From contig JASBUG010000009.1 in the NCBI GenBank assembly GCA_030148025.1, forward strand, positions 171,828 to 235,827: a stretch of 64,000 nt of DNA, in the 5' to 3' direction. The notes below the pieces were generated by a model. It saw nothing but the letters and a program-made list of their open reading frames with translations. It had not been told where the DNA came from and did no database searches. The position numbers were made by a program, and so were the translations under genes. This document shows positions 45,373 to 53,684 of this stretch, piece after piece. Every line of letters begins with the position of its first letter. Within the stretch, counting starts at the first letter, position 1. The DNA comes from Flavobacteriaceae bacterium. Lineage in GTDB: Bacteria > Bacteroidota > Bacteroidia > Flavobacteriales > Flavobacteriaceae.

Positions 45373-46066
45373 AAATTTAAAAGTTATTATTGTTGATGAC
45401 GAATACATGGCATTAGAAGTACTTGAAAAGTATATAACTAATGTTCCATTTATGACTTTAGTAGGTTCATTCAGAAACCCAATTGAAGCACTAGATTTCA
45501 CTCACAATAATACAGTAGATGCAATCTTTCTTGATATAAATATGCCAGATCTTACTGGACTGAATTTTGCTAAAATTATTAAAGATAAACAACGAATTAT
45601 TTTCACCACGGCTTATACAGAGTTTGCGGTAGAAGGGTTCAATCTAGATGTTACAGATTACTTATTAAAACCAATAGAATATGATCGTTTCTTAGAAGCT
45701 TGCTATAAAGTAAAAAAAGAATTGTCGCGAGAAATAGCTAAACAAAATAATGTAGTGAATGACGATTACATCTCCATTAAAAGCGGCACTAATCTCCATC
45801 GAATTAAACTAGACGATCTCTTATTCTTGGAGAAATTAGGAAACGATATGCTTTTCCACACCAAAACATCTACAATATCTTCAAGAATGAATATGCAAGA
45901 CCTTTTTGATATTATTCCCGAGAGTACGTTTTGTAGAGTTCATAAATCGTTTGTTGTGGCTATCGACAAAATAGATGTAGTTACAAGTTACGAGGTCATG
46001 ATAGAAAACCATAAAATACCTTTAGGTCGTTCTTTTAAAGAGGAGTTTCTTAAAAGAATAAAATAA
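45365..46066 (+). CDS. LytTR family response regulator
   Basis: 233 aa. Receiver domain: acidic VDDEYMALEVLEKYI, phospho-acceptor Asp57 in FLDINMPD, Lys in LLKPIEYDRF. The C-terminal LytTR DNA-binding domain (about 130-233) has ISIKSGTNLHRIKLDDLLFLE, FCRVHKSFVVAIDKID and PLGRSFKEEF. It controls transcription in response to the preceding kinase. The last chromosomal gene before the genomic island. Confidence 0.93.
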   Translation: MTENLKVIIVDDEYMALEVLEKYITNVPFMTLVGSFRNPIEALDFTHNNTVDAIFLDINMPDLTGLNFAKIIKDKQRIIFTTAYTEFAVEGFNLDVTDYLLKPIEYDRFLEACYKVKKELSREIAKQNNVVNDDYISIKSGTNLHRIKLDDLLFLEKLGNDMLFHTKTSTISSRMNMQDLFDIIPESTFCRVHKSFVVAIDKIDVVTSYEVMIENHKIPLGRSFKEEFLKRIK

Positions 46067-46095
46067 AAAAGCAGAACTAAAGTTCTGCTTTTTTT
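46065..46095 (+). terminator. Rho-independent terminator after the LytTR gene
   Basis: AAAAAAGCAGAAC and GTTCTGCTTTTTTT around a TAAA loop. The island junction follows directly. Confidence 0.85.
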
Positions 46096-46111
46096 GTCGG
46101 GGTGGCAGGAT
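46096..46111 (-). mobile_element. Putative attachment site: 3' end of a tRNA gene (island left boundary)
   Basis: The minus strand reads ATCCTGCCACCCCGAC, which is the T-arm end, acceptor strand and discriminator base of a tRNA (CACCCCG-A as in tRNA-Pro). No tRNA body is present: homology stops at base 46112. Such a remnant marks integration of an element into a tRNA 3' end; the intact tRNA is expected at the other end of the element, beyond the window. Confidence 0.6.
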
Positions 46112-46289
46112 GATAACTAAACCGCCACTATGCAGTAAAATCAACACTTTCAGAAGTAGACTAAAATAGTGTGAACCGAATTGTAGACCTATCTGTTAGT
46201 TTGAAATAGTATTATTTATCTGAACGTCTTACTACAAATTTACGATTTTAACTCCATTAAAACCAGTCAATTTGCATCAAATATTATGA

Positions 46290-46487
46290 TTAATCTATTA
46301 AATATTTGTTGACAATTTCTTCTTCTATTCCGCTGTATTCAACGAATTCTTTGATTGTAACAAATTGGTAAGATTCCTTTCCAAAGTAGTTTCTAATATC
46401 GTTTAAAAGCTTACGACCATAGCGTTCACTACGTCCTGTGATACGCTGAATATCTTTTGGGTATATGCAAGCTCTTTTTGGGGTCAT
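46290..46487 (-). CDS. Small HTH-like protein of an island cassette
   Basis: 65 aa, basic: KRACIYPKDIQRITGRSERYG, then RKLLNDIRNYFGK and a second short helical part QFVTIKEFVEYSGIEEEIVN. It reads as a small helix-turn-helix protein; relatives with the MTPKRACIYPKDVQ-type start occur in Bacteroidota next to the gene family seen at 46708. Probably a regulator of the divergent cassette; function otherwise unknown. Confidence 0.65.
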   Translation of the reverse strand: MTPKRACIYPKDIQRITGRSERYGRKLLNDIRNYFGKESYQFVTIKEFVEYSGIEEEIVNKYLID

Positions 46488-46559
46488 AATACTTTATCTA
46501 TGCTTTATCCGTACATCATCCATACTTCATTATTTTATGATTATGGTGATGATGCGTTG

Positions 46560-46599
46560 TTAAAATGTTGACAACACGATAGTGTTATCAATATTTTAA
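46560..46599. promoter_or_regulatory. 18-bp inverted repeat upstream of the island cassette
   Basis: TTAAAATGTTGACAACAC (46560-46577), loop GATA, and the mirror arm 46582-46599 with 16 of 18 positions paired. It lies between the small HTH gene and the cassette start, so it may be an operator or a leader hairpin. Confidence 0.55.
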
Positions 46600-46707
46600 T
46601 GACGTTTTTGGTTGTATCGGAATGGATAACCGAAAACGGAATTGCTTTTTTAACAACGTGCCATAAAATTACGTGATTTGGTTTCATTAATCAAAAAACG
46701 AATTATT

Positions 46708-47463
46708 ATGGCAAAACAAACTGGTATTATTAAATTGAAAGGAACTATCGGTGGTATATCCTTTTACAAAACGACTGACGGACATCTTGCACGTGAAAAA
46801 GGTGGCGTAGATGCCAATCGTATTGCAAACGATCCTGCGTTTCAGAGAACACGTGAAAATGGGTCTGAATTTGGACGTGCTGGTAAAGGTGGTAAGCTCT
46901 TACGAAATGCGATTCGTATTCTTTTGCAAAATGCAAAAGACAAACGTGTGGTTTCTCGTTTGACCAAAACTCTAGTAGCAATCACCAAAACAGACACTAC
47001 CAATGAAAGAGGATCTAGAACACTTCAAGATGGGAATTTAAGTCTGTTAGAAAGCTTTGAATTCAATTTAGGTGGAAAGTTAGGTACAACACTTTTTGCT
47101 CCTTTTACGAATGCTTTTGACCGTGTTTCTGGTGATGCTACGGTTAACCTTGATGCATTTTCTCCAACGGTTAGGATTGCAGCTCCGACTGGAGCAACTC
47201 ATTTTAAAGTGGTAATGGGAGCTTCGGAATTAGATTTTGCAAATGAAACCTCAACATTTGAAAATGATGAGACTGCCATTCTGCCTTATTCTGCTGCTGA
47301 TACCGCAGCTATTGCCTTGAGCGCTTCATTGACTGCTAACTCAACTTTGCCTGTTGTGCAAGTGTTGGGAATTGAGTTTTACCAAGAGGTAAACGGACAA
47401 ATGTACGAGCTTAAAAACGGTGCTTACAACGCATTAGCAATTGTTATTGTAGATACTCCGTAA
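46708..47463 (+). CDS. Conserved protein of unknown function (MAKQTGIIKLKG family)
   Basis: 252 aa from ATG 46708; an in-frame TTG at 46678 is unlikely. No signal peptide. The N-terminus KQTGIIKLKGTIGGISFY is followed by a helical, Arg/Asn-rich core (ANDPAFQRTRENGSEFGRAG) and a second half (about 145-250) of beta character: VRIAAPTGATHFKVVMGASEL, then VLGIEFYQEVNGQMYELKNG. It resembles phage-like structural proteins in layout, and I recall many copies in Bacteroidota genomes beside DUF5675 genes. The true role is unknown; virion- or secretion-like particle component is a guess. First of four co-directional genes with tight or overlapping ends. Confidence 0.7.
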   Translation: MAKQTGIIKLKGTIGGISFYKTTDGHLAREKGGVDANRIANDPAFQRTRENGSEFGRAGKGGKLLRNAIRILLQNAKDKRVVSRLTKTLVAITKTDTTNERGSRTLQDGNLSLLESFEFNLGGKLGTTLFAPFTNAFDRVSGDATVNLDAFSPTVRIAAPTGATHFKVVMGASELDFANETSTFENDETAILPYSAADTAAIALSASLTANSTLPVVQVLGIEFYQEVNGQMYELKNGAYNALAIVIVDTP

Positions 47464-47465
47464 GT

Positions 47466-47888
47466 ATGGAATTAGTGCTGTATAGAGCCTATTTTGAAGA
47501 GGGCACCAATGGTGCTCTCTTTAATTCTGATAAGTTTCTTTGTCATACTATCGAATTGCCCTGGAACGATAACAAGCGAAATACCTCCTGTATTCCTGAA
47601 GGCACTTATGAAGTTGAGCCTCGTTTTTCAAAACGGTTTAAGCATCATTTGATTTTGAAGGATGTAAAAGGTAGAAGCTTTATTCTGTTTCACCCCGCAA
47701 ATGATGCCTTAAAAGAGCTTCAAGGGTGTATTGCTCCAGTAACTTATTTGGGTGGTATAGGAAAAGGCATTTATTCTAAAAAAGCTATGCAAAAACTGTT
47801 GTCTTTGGTGTATCAAGCTAAAGACCGAAAAGAAACTATTTTATTAACTATTAAATCACAGAATTATGAACATTGTAGAACGTTATAA
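47466..47888 (+). CDS. DUF5675 family protein (phage-like)
   Basis: 140 aa, starts 3 bp after the previous stop. The DUF5675 pattern is clear: ELVLYRAYFEEGTNGALF, then HTIELPWNDNKRNTSCIPEGTYEVEP and FILFHPANDALKELQGCIAP. The G-C-I after an H-x-x-N segment looks like the conserved catalytic-type Cys/His region of lysozyme- or transpeptidase-like phage proteins. Function not established; cell-wall action is an inference. Overlaps the next small gene by 23 bp. Confidence 0.82.
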   Translation: MELVLYRAYFEEGTNGALFNSDKFLCHTIELPWNDNKRNTSCIPEGTYEVEPRFSKRFKHHLILKDVKGRSFILFHPANDALKELQGCIAPVTYLGGIGKGIYSKKAMQKLLSLVYQAKDRKETILLTIKSQNYEHCRTL

Positions 47889-48108
47889 AAAACCAACTCC
47901 TAAATTTTTCAAGACTTTACGAAATATTGGTATTGCATTGGCTACTGCAGGTGGTGCTATCATAGCTGCACCTATTTCTATGCCTGCCATTGTGTTAACT
48001 ATTGCCACTTATATGACCGTTGCCGGAACTGTGGCTACCGCCGTAAGTCAAGCTGTTGTTACTGATGATGAAAACATAGATACAGATGCAAATGACGATG
48101 GACTATAA
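47866..48108 (+). CDS. Small membrane protein, holin-like
   Basis: 80 aa. Basic N-terminus (ERYKKPTPKFFKTLRNIG), then two hydrophobic Ala/Gly/Thr-rich segments (IALATAGGAIIAAPISMP and IVLTIATYMTVAGTVATAV) and an acidic tail. Size, two helices and opposed end charges are holin-like; no family is recognised by sequence. Its location behind DUF5675 supports a lysis or pore role. Confidence 0.6.
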   Translation: MNIVERYKKPTPKFFKTLRNIGIALATAGGAIIAAPISMPAIVLTIATYMTVAGTVATAVSQAVVTDDENIDTDANDDGL

Positions 48109-48286
48109 CACCAAATCTGCCATTATTGGTGGTACTTTCTTTTCTTCAATTGTTAATATTGGTGTTGAGGATTTGATTACTACCATTGTTTTGGCTATTG
48201 TTGGTGCTGTCGTTAGTTTCTTTGTTTCTCTACTGCTTAAAAAGTTTATCACTTTTCTCGGGGCAAAGTGTCGTAGGTGGAAGTGA
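48086..48286 (+). CDS. Second small membrane protein, holin-like
   Basis: 66 aa at most (ATG at 48086, 48092 or 48098 are possible; 48098 gives MDYNTKSAII). Two hydrophobic segments (IIGGTFFSSIVNIGV and TTIVLAIVGAVVSFFVSLLL) and a basic end KKFITFLGAKCRRWK. Overlaps the previous gene by up to 23 bp. Holin-like by size and topology only. Confidence 0.55.
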   Translation: MQMTMDYNTKSAIIGGTFFSSIVNIGVEDLITTIVLAIVGAVVSFFVSLLLKKFITFLGAKCRRWK

Positions 48287-48319
48287 TTATTGATGTAAAG
48301 CGGTTGGAAAGATAAATAA

Positions 48320-48348
48320 AGGGCATTTTCTAAAAATGTTCTTTTTTT
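48320..48348 (+). terminator. Terminator of the 46.7-48.3 kb cassette
   Basis: AGGGCATTTT, loop CTA, AAAATGTTCT (two G-U pairs in RNA), then a T run. Confidence 0.65.
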
Positions 48349-48859
48349 ATGCGCGGTGTTGAGGTGGGTAAATGGAAAGAGCGATTCCCTGATAAGGGAC
48401 TGAGCGAATGCAATGCATCCTACCGCAGACACAAGGCAAAACATTAATAATTGCTGTAACCTACACCGTTGAAATGGGTGGTGGGGAAAAGTGGCAAAGT
48501 TGTATGTTCTACACTTGAATTCAAGTTCGGAATTTGGCGGCTGGTTAGCGGATATTTTACATAATGGCGTTATAGTACAGAAAGTGAATGAATGCTACTA
48601 TAACTACCCGTTATGTAAACATAGCTTTGGGTAGTTTTTGGCGTGTGCCTTTCGTCAGGCTCAAGACAGGCTATGGGAACAGCTCTTTACTTTTTTGCTT
48701 ATCCAATGATTGTAAATAACACTTTAAGCAAAACAAGTAATGTGCTGTGTGAGGGTTGGCAGCCAAAAACTACATGAGCGTTGGCGAACGGAACAAACCA
48801 AAAGACAGAGAATTTTGAGGAACGAGAAAACTGGGTTTTGGCTTGTGGGGAGTTGAGAA
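48349..48859. other. Non-coding island region with several hairpins
   Basis: About 510 bp without a coding frame and visibly richer in G than the surroundings. It holds small hairpins (for example TCCCT-GATA-AGGGA at 48386-48399), the long imperfect hairpin at 48556-48619, and a TTGGC-A-GCCAA palindrome near its right end. It separates the plus-strand cassette from the minus-strand defence operon. It could be a structured RNA, a recombination site or remnant DNA; I recognise no RNA family. Confidence 0.4.
48556..48619. repeat. Long imperfect inverted repeat, attC-like in shape
   Basis: The left arm 48556-48577 (TTTACATAA, TGGC, GTTATAGTA) and right arm 48596-48619 (TACTATAAC, TACCCG, TTATGTAAA) pair over two blocks of 9 bp separated by an asymmetric bulge, with an 18-nt loop. 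Bulged, folded single-strand-like sites of this form recall integron attC sites, but R-box matches (RYYYAAC/GTTRRRY) are imperfect. Confidence 0.5.
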
Positions 48860-49798
48860 CTACAAACTTAAAGCTTCTAATAAATCTATCGACTCTTCTT
48901 CAATCCATTCATCTTTAGAAATGAGTTGTTCAATCAAATCGATTTGTCTTTTATTAAAATCATCTTTGATTAAACCTGAAAAAGTTTTTTGCTTCCATTT
49001 ACTTTTATGATGATCAACATCTACAGGTAATTTTTTAGCATTATTTAAAGGCTCTATTATTTGAATATTTTTATCTTTTTCTTTAAATATTTGCTTTACT
49101 TGGGAATAAATTTTCAACCCATTAAAATCCCAGTCACAAAAATAATAAATTGGTAATTGTAGCTTTTCTTGAGGAATATCCAATAAAGGTTTAGTATTAT
49201 TACCTCCTACATACCATAGTTCAATATTGTTTTTTTTATATTCAAGAGGCACCTTTAGACAATCAAGATTTTCGCATAAAACTATTACTTTCGGATTAAG
49301 GCAATCAACCACAAGTCTCCATTGCTTATTTTTAGGATCTTTTTCTGGAAAATATTCAATTTCAAGTAAATCTAAAACTGCATTTTTCAAACTTAATTTA
49401 TTCTCTAAATATTTTGAATTTTGATTCTTGAAAACTTGGGCTGAAAATTTTTTTTGAGTCGTAAGCTTCTCTTTAAGTTCTTGCTTGTTGTAATAAATAA
49501 ACATAAGAGCCTTTAAATCTTCTTCTGTGAAACTTTTTTTAGCATTATTTTCAATACCTGACTTCTCGAAGAATGTATTATAATAATTAAAAGTTTCTAA
49601 AAAATTTAATTCATAAAAAGCTTTATACCTATCAGTTGCCTCAATAATTGAATGATTACCTGTTTTAAACCTAATTAGCTTTCTTTGATTTAAAAGCACT
49701 GTATTTATATAATCATTTCTGAATATCTTCAGCTTTGTTCTTCCTTCAAGATATAATTGATGTAAGCCTCTTAAATGTTTCCATTCAATATTCTTCAT
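48860..49798 (-). CDS. jetD: JetD-like Toprim nuclease subunit of Wadjet
   Basis: 312 aa. A helical/winged N-terminal part (about 1-140) precedes a Toprim domain: catalytic Glu176 in VIVLCENLDC and the D-x-D pair Asp222/Asp224 in YYFCDWDFNGLKI. This matches JetD (DUF2220-type), the topoisomerase VI-like nuclease that cleaves plasmid DNA after loop extrusion by JetABC. It lacks a long N-terminal DUF3322-type region, so it may be from a shorter subtype. ATG overlaps the jetC stop by 4 bp. Last gene of the nine-gene operon. Confidence 0.85.
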   Translation of the reverse strand: MKNIEWKHLRGLHQLYLEGRTKLKIFRNDYINTVLLNQRKLIRFKTGNHSIIEATDRYKAFYELNFLETFNYYNTFFEKSGIENNAKKSFTEEDLKALMFIYYNKQELKEKLTTQKKFSAQVFKNQNSKYLENKLSLKNAVLDLLEIEYFPEKDPKNKQWRLVVDCLNPKVIVLCENLDCLKVPLEYKKNNIELWYVGGNNTKPLLDIPQEKLQLPIYYFCDWDFNGLKIYSQVKQIFKEKDKNIQIIEPLNNAKKLPVDVDHHKSKWKQKTFSGLIKDDFNKRQIDLIEQLISKDEWIEEESIDLLEALSL

Positions 49799-52700
49799 GA
49801 TAAACCAAAAATTGGAATAGGTTGATAATTAACATCATCATACTCTAAACTATTGTGTAACAAATAAATGTTTTGCTTCGAAGCTTCAACCTTGTTAGGT
49901 TTAATTGATAAAGATAATATTTGATAATCATTAGCTCTTGCAATCTCATATAGCATGTCAAAGTTCTTTCCTAAACCAGCTGCTTCATCAATGGCCATAA
50001 AACGAATTGCTTCGACAAATTTATTTTTAGACTTTCTATTTAATAAGGATAACTTTCCAATACATAACAAAGAAATTGCAGCATATGTTTGGCTAGTACT
50101 ACCGTCATTACTTTTACCGCTTTTATTTTTAATTGAAAATTTTACTTCATAATAAGACTTTGGATTCAATAACTCATGTATTTCAGGTTTAAGCTTCCTA
50201 GATCCCCCAGACCTATAAAATGCCTCTAATAATTTGTCTTTTAAAGCAGGAAATTTTTCTAAATCATTTGTTATTATTTTTTCTGATTCTTCGGGTTCAA
50301 ATAATGAATTATCAATACCTAATCCTAAATCTTTATTAATGTTTTCTGTGAATAAATTCATCCATCCTGGAGAAAAAGAATCTTCATCATTATCATCTAG
50401 ACTTACTTTATGACCTCCTGTTATCTTTTTCTCATCTGAATTTAAGAAATTATGAATTTGACGAATGTCATTTCTTTGTTTGCTTACTTCATTAGAAACT
50501 TCTTCAACAATTACAGCTAATTTCTGAAGCTTTCGGTTATTCAGTCTTTTGTTTTTTAAATTGATGTCCCTTAAATACTTATCAATTTTTTCAATAACCT
50601 CTTCTTCTAACACGCTAATATCATTAAATATTTCAGAAGGGAGTACCTCCTTGCATAATGCTGAAAAATCACCTGTTCCTTCAAATCTATTTTTCTTATT
50701 CTTTAGATATTGTCTAACAAAAAGGTCATACTCTCTATTGTACTCTTGATTTGTAGAATTATAATTTTCTTCCGTTTTTTCTAACTCATTTAAGGAAATA
50801 TCATTGGTGAAATCAGAAGAGTTTTTAAACAATTCTGGCTTTTTAGAGTATATCTGGTTTATTTTAGATTTTAGATTTGAAACATCTGTATCAATTTCAA
50901 CAATATTTTCAACTACATTGTGCTTTTCCTTTTCTTGATTGTAAAGGTTCTCAAAAACAGAATAATACTTTTTTAATTCGCTTGAATTTAAACCTGACAG
51001 GAATTCTATTGAATCAAAATTAACTTCATATAAAGAATCGTGACTGTTTTTAATTTTAGATATATTATCGTCATTCTCAACCATTATATAGCCATCTAAC
51101 ACTCTTTGAAGATTAGCTTCTAAAGAATTTAAAGTAGTCCATTTACTATCTAATTTATTATATGATGTTTCGCTTTTTTTATAATCTTCTTCAATAGAAT
51201 GTTGAAGATATAATTTATGGTATTTATCGAATTCATCTTTTTCAACTTCAAACATTTCATGAGTTTCTAATTGATCGGACAAGTCTTGATAAGTGTTCCA
51301 AGCTTTTATATAGGCATCAGGGTTCTCCAAACTTTCAAACAAGGTTTTAAGCTTTTTGGTTTTGGTCAACTGATTTTCAATAATAGATATATCATTTAAA
51401 ATGTCTTTAGTGGCTTTATCAAAATAACTCTTTATTTTTTCTTTGTTTGAAGTATTAAATATTGGAATAAAATCTGTAGAAAAATACTCTATAACTCCTT
51501 TCAATTTGAGCCAAAAGCCTTTTTCTTCTTTTTGGAAAAAATCTAATTTATTTAGTAATTCTTCTGGAATTGGAACATATTTTTTTGAAGTGTTAGTTGG
51601 CTTTTCAACTTTTACATCTTCATTTTGAAGTTTTCTAATTATAGCTTCTTGTTCTATTGAAAATTTACTGGACGAAGACAAAGCCCAAAACGCTAATGAT
51701 TTCTTATCGTTAACATCATTTAAAGACTTTAATTTATTTTTGGTTTCGAGTTCTGTTTGTAAGCTCTGGATTTGATTTTCAATTTGAATTAAGATATTCT
51801 TTTCTTGGTATTTATTATTATCAAAAATGACTAGTAAATCATTTTCCTTTAACCTTTTTTCTAACTCTTTTATTTTATTTACGGCCTCTTTAGAGTCTTG
51901 GTATCTATTATACCTTTCTACTATTTCTTCAATTGAACAATTAAATTCTTGCATCCAAGAAAAGATTTTTTTTCTTTTTCCAACTTTCTCTTTCCATTGA
52001 TTTCTAACTTCAAAAGCTTCTTCTCTTTCAGGCTTTAACAATTCTCTTTCTATTTCTATTTTCTTAATTTTTTCACTAGCACTTTCTTTAAGCAATGGTA
52101 AAGATTTTAAGCTAAAATCATAACCTTTTAATTTTTGCTGTAATGCATTGGTTTTAATTTTTAGCAGTTGATTATAATACCTATGTGAAGTCATTAAAAA
52201 GGTTATGTAACTTTCTTCCCTTATATTTTTTAGTTTCAACAAACCATTAAGCTGTTTTTGTTTCACAGTTAATGATTCTATTTCCTCTAAATTATTTTCA
52301 AATTGTTTGGTATCTTCGTTTAGTTCTTCAACTGTAGTATTAAATTTTTCAAGTAATTCTTTTTCTTTATCGTTCCCAAAAAGAAAAGATTGTAAACTTT
52401 TGCTACTATTCATGCTTAAAGATTCTCTGGAAAAAGCTTGTATGATTTTCGCATAATTTTCCAACTCCTTGTAATTTAAAGAAAGATCGAAAGGTAAAAT
52501 TTTGTTGTTAAAAAGTATTTTATGGTAATTTGAAGTTTTATCCCATGCTTCACATGTAAGTTGTAAATTATCCTGTATATACTCTTTTAATTCATTAATT
52601 GGGAGTATGGTGTTACTTTTCTGAAAATCATCAACACCTAATAATCTAGAAAAAGGCGTTAATTCAACATCAGTGCTAAAGTCATTTCCATCTTGAATGA

Positions 52701-53040
52701 TAAACATGTTATTAGTACCGGAGCTCTCCAAATAAATTCCTATTACAAAAAACTGGTTTTCTGCTTTCTCAATATTGAGAAATGCGTATCCCATATCGGT
52801 TCCTCTACCTTCAGTTTTAAGCACCATTGTATGTGGCTTTCTAGGTCCAGTACTTTGAGTAGGAGAATGAAATGCTTTAGCTCCTACACATATTAATTGT
52901 AAAATATCCGCTATCATACTTTTCCCAGCTCCACCATCTCCTACAAAATCGGTTCTGAATGGGTTAAATTCATAATCAAAATTTTGGTGGTGAACAATCC
53001 CTAGAGTTGAAAGTCTCTTTATTCTTGGGTACTCTTTCAT
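49795..53040 (-). CDS. jetC: JetC-like SMC/MukB-type ATPase of Wadjet
   Basis: 1081 aa. Walker A GDGGAGKS at 34-41. Long Lys/Glu/Leu-rich coiled coil between about 215 and 860, with a central hinge-like break. Signature-like GSTSQTYAAISLL at about 981 and Walker B RFMAIDEA at about 1013-1020, so both ATPase halves are intact. JetC forms the SMC dimer of a MukBEF-like condensin that extrudes DNA loops and detects small closed circles. Overlaps jetB and jetD by 4 bp each. Confidence 0.9.
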   Translation of the reverse strand: MKEYPRIKRLSTLGIVHHQNFDYEFNPFRTDFVGDGGAGKSMIADILQLICVGAKAFHSPTQSTGPRKPHTMVLKTEGRGTDMGYAFLNIEKAENQFFVIGIYLESSGTNNMFIIQDGNDFSTDVELTPFSRLLGVDDFQKSNTILPINELKEYIQDNLQLTCEAWDKTSNYHKILFNNKILPFDLSLNYKELENYAKIIQAFSRESLSMNSSKSLQSFLFGNDKEKELLEKFNTTVEELNEDTKQFENNLEEIESLTVKQKQLNGLLKLKNIREESYITFLMTSHRYYNQLLKIKTNALQQKLKGYDFSLKSLPLLKESASEKIKKIEIERELLKPEREEAFEVRNQWKEKVGKRKKIFSWMQEFNCSIEEIVERYNRYQDSKEAVNKIKELEKRLKENDLLVIFDNNKYQEKNILIQIENQIQSLQTELETKNKLKSLNDVNDKKSLAFWALSSSSKFSIEQEAIIRKLQNEDVKVEKPTNTSKKYVPIPEELLNKLDFFQKEEKGFWLKLKGVIEYFSTDFIPIFNTSNKEKIKSYFDKATKDILNDISIIENQLTKTKKLKTLFESLENPDAYIKAWNTYQDLSDQLETHEMFEVEKDEFDKYHKLYLQHSIEEDYKKSETSYNKLDSKWTTLNSLEANLQRVLDGYIMVENDDNISKIKNSHDSLYEVNFDSIEFLSGLNSSELKKYYSVFENLYNQEKEKHNVVENIVEIDTDVSNLKSKINQIYSKKPELFKNSSDFTNDISLNELEKTEENYNSTNQEYNREYDLFVRQYLKNKKNRFEGTGDFSALCKEVLPSEIFNDISVLEEEVIEKIDKYLRDINLKNKRLNNRKLQKLAVIVEEVSNEVSKQRNDIRQIHNFLNSDEKKITGGHKVSLDDNDEDSFSPGWMNLFTENINKDLGLGIDNSLFEPEESEKIITNDLEKFPALKDKLLEAFYRSGGSRKLKPEIHELLNPKSYYEVKFSIKNKSGKSNDGSTSQTYAAISLLCIGKLSLLNRKSKNKFVEAIRFMAIDEAAGLGKNFDMLYEIARANDYQILSLSIKPNKVEASKQNIYLLHNSLEYDDVNYQPIPIFGLS

Positions 53041-53684
53041 TTTAATTCACTTAAAGTTTCATCGATATTCAAAATATACTCTTCATATATTTTAATTAAT
53101 CTGTCAAATGCTGGTAATGGATTAAATTCATCTTTATCCAGTTCTACCCAACCTATTTTCTTAAATTCTTCTAATGCAGATTGTACTGCTGAATCAATAG
53201 CATCGTCATTCAGATTTCCTGGGGTTATATTTCGTGACTTTGCAATTAATCGATATATTCCATCTTTATAATCTTCGTAATCAATCCTAATTTTTTCTTT
53301 TAATTTTTGAACTGAATCTAAATCTATTTCATTGTCAATAAATAAAATCTTATACATTATAAATCCAATAATAACGTATTCACTATTTAAAATATATCTA
53401 TGCTTTGGAGATATGTTTCCCCGATTGTTTCCATAAAAATCCAAATAGAAATAATTACGTGGTTTTTCTCCTCCATCGGTAAGCTCTACATTAAAAAAAT
53501 CACGATAATACAATCGTAAACTTGAAAAGTTGTTATTGATAAAATTAAAATGTTTTACTTGGTTACCTTGTTTTTGAAAATGCATACCGTCTTTTAAAAG
53601 ATAATCCACATCTGCAAAAAGTTCCTTGGCATTTTTATCAAACAAAAAATCACTTACTCTAATTTCATTATCGATATTTTCCAT
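53037..53684 (-). CDS. jetB: JetB-like (MukE/kite-type) subunit of Wadjet
   Basis: 215 aa, soluble, helix-rich with paired winged-helix character: DYLLKDGMHFQKQGNQVKHF, then YFYLDFYGNNRGNISPKHRYILNSEYVIIGFIMYKILF. Size and position between the JetA- and JetC-like genes identify the kite (MukE-like) subunit that bridges kleisin and SMC heads. The start lies 31 bp inside jetA. Sequence identity to known JetB is low by eye; the call rests mainly on context. Confidence 0.8.
   Translation of the reverse strand: MENIDNEIRVSDFLFDKNAKELFADVDYLLKDGMHFQKQGNQVKHFNFINNNFSSLRLYYRDFFNVELTDGGEKPRNYFYLDFYGNNRGNISPKHRYILNSEYVIIGFIMYKILFIDNEIDLDSVQKLKEKIRIDYEDYKDGIYRLIAKSRNITPGNLNDDAIDSAVQSALEEFKKIGWVELDKDEFNPLPAFDRLIKIYEEYILNIDETLSELK

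Noticed and set aside
46096..46111. Intact tRNA gene at the island boundary
   Set aside because: Only the last 15-16 bases match; the T-loop, anticodon and D arms are missing.
48103..48444. 113-codon minus-strand frame opposite the small membrane protein gene
   Set aside because: The plus-strand genes have overlapping operon structure, holin-like topology and a terminator; the antisense product has no recognisable pattern.
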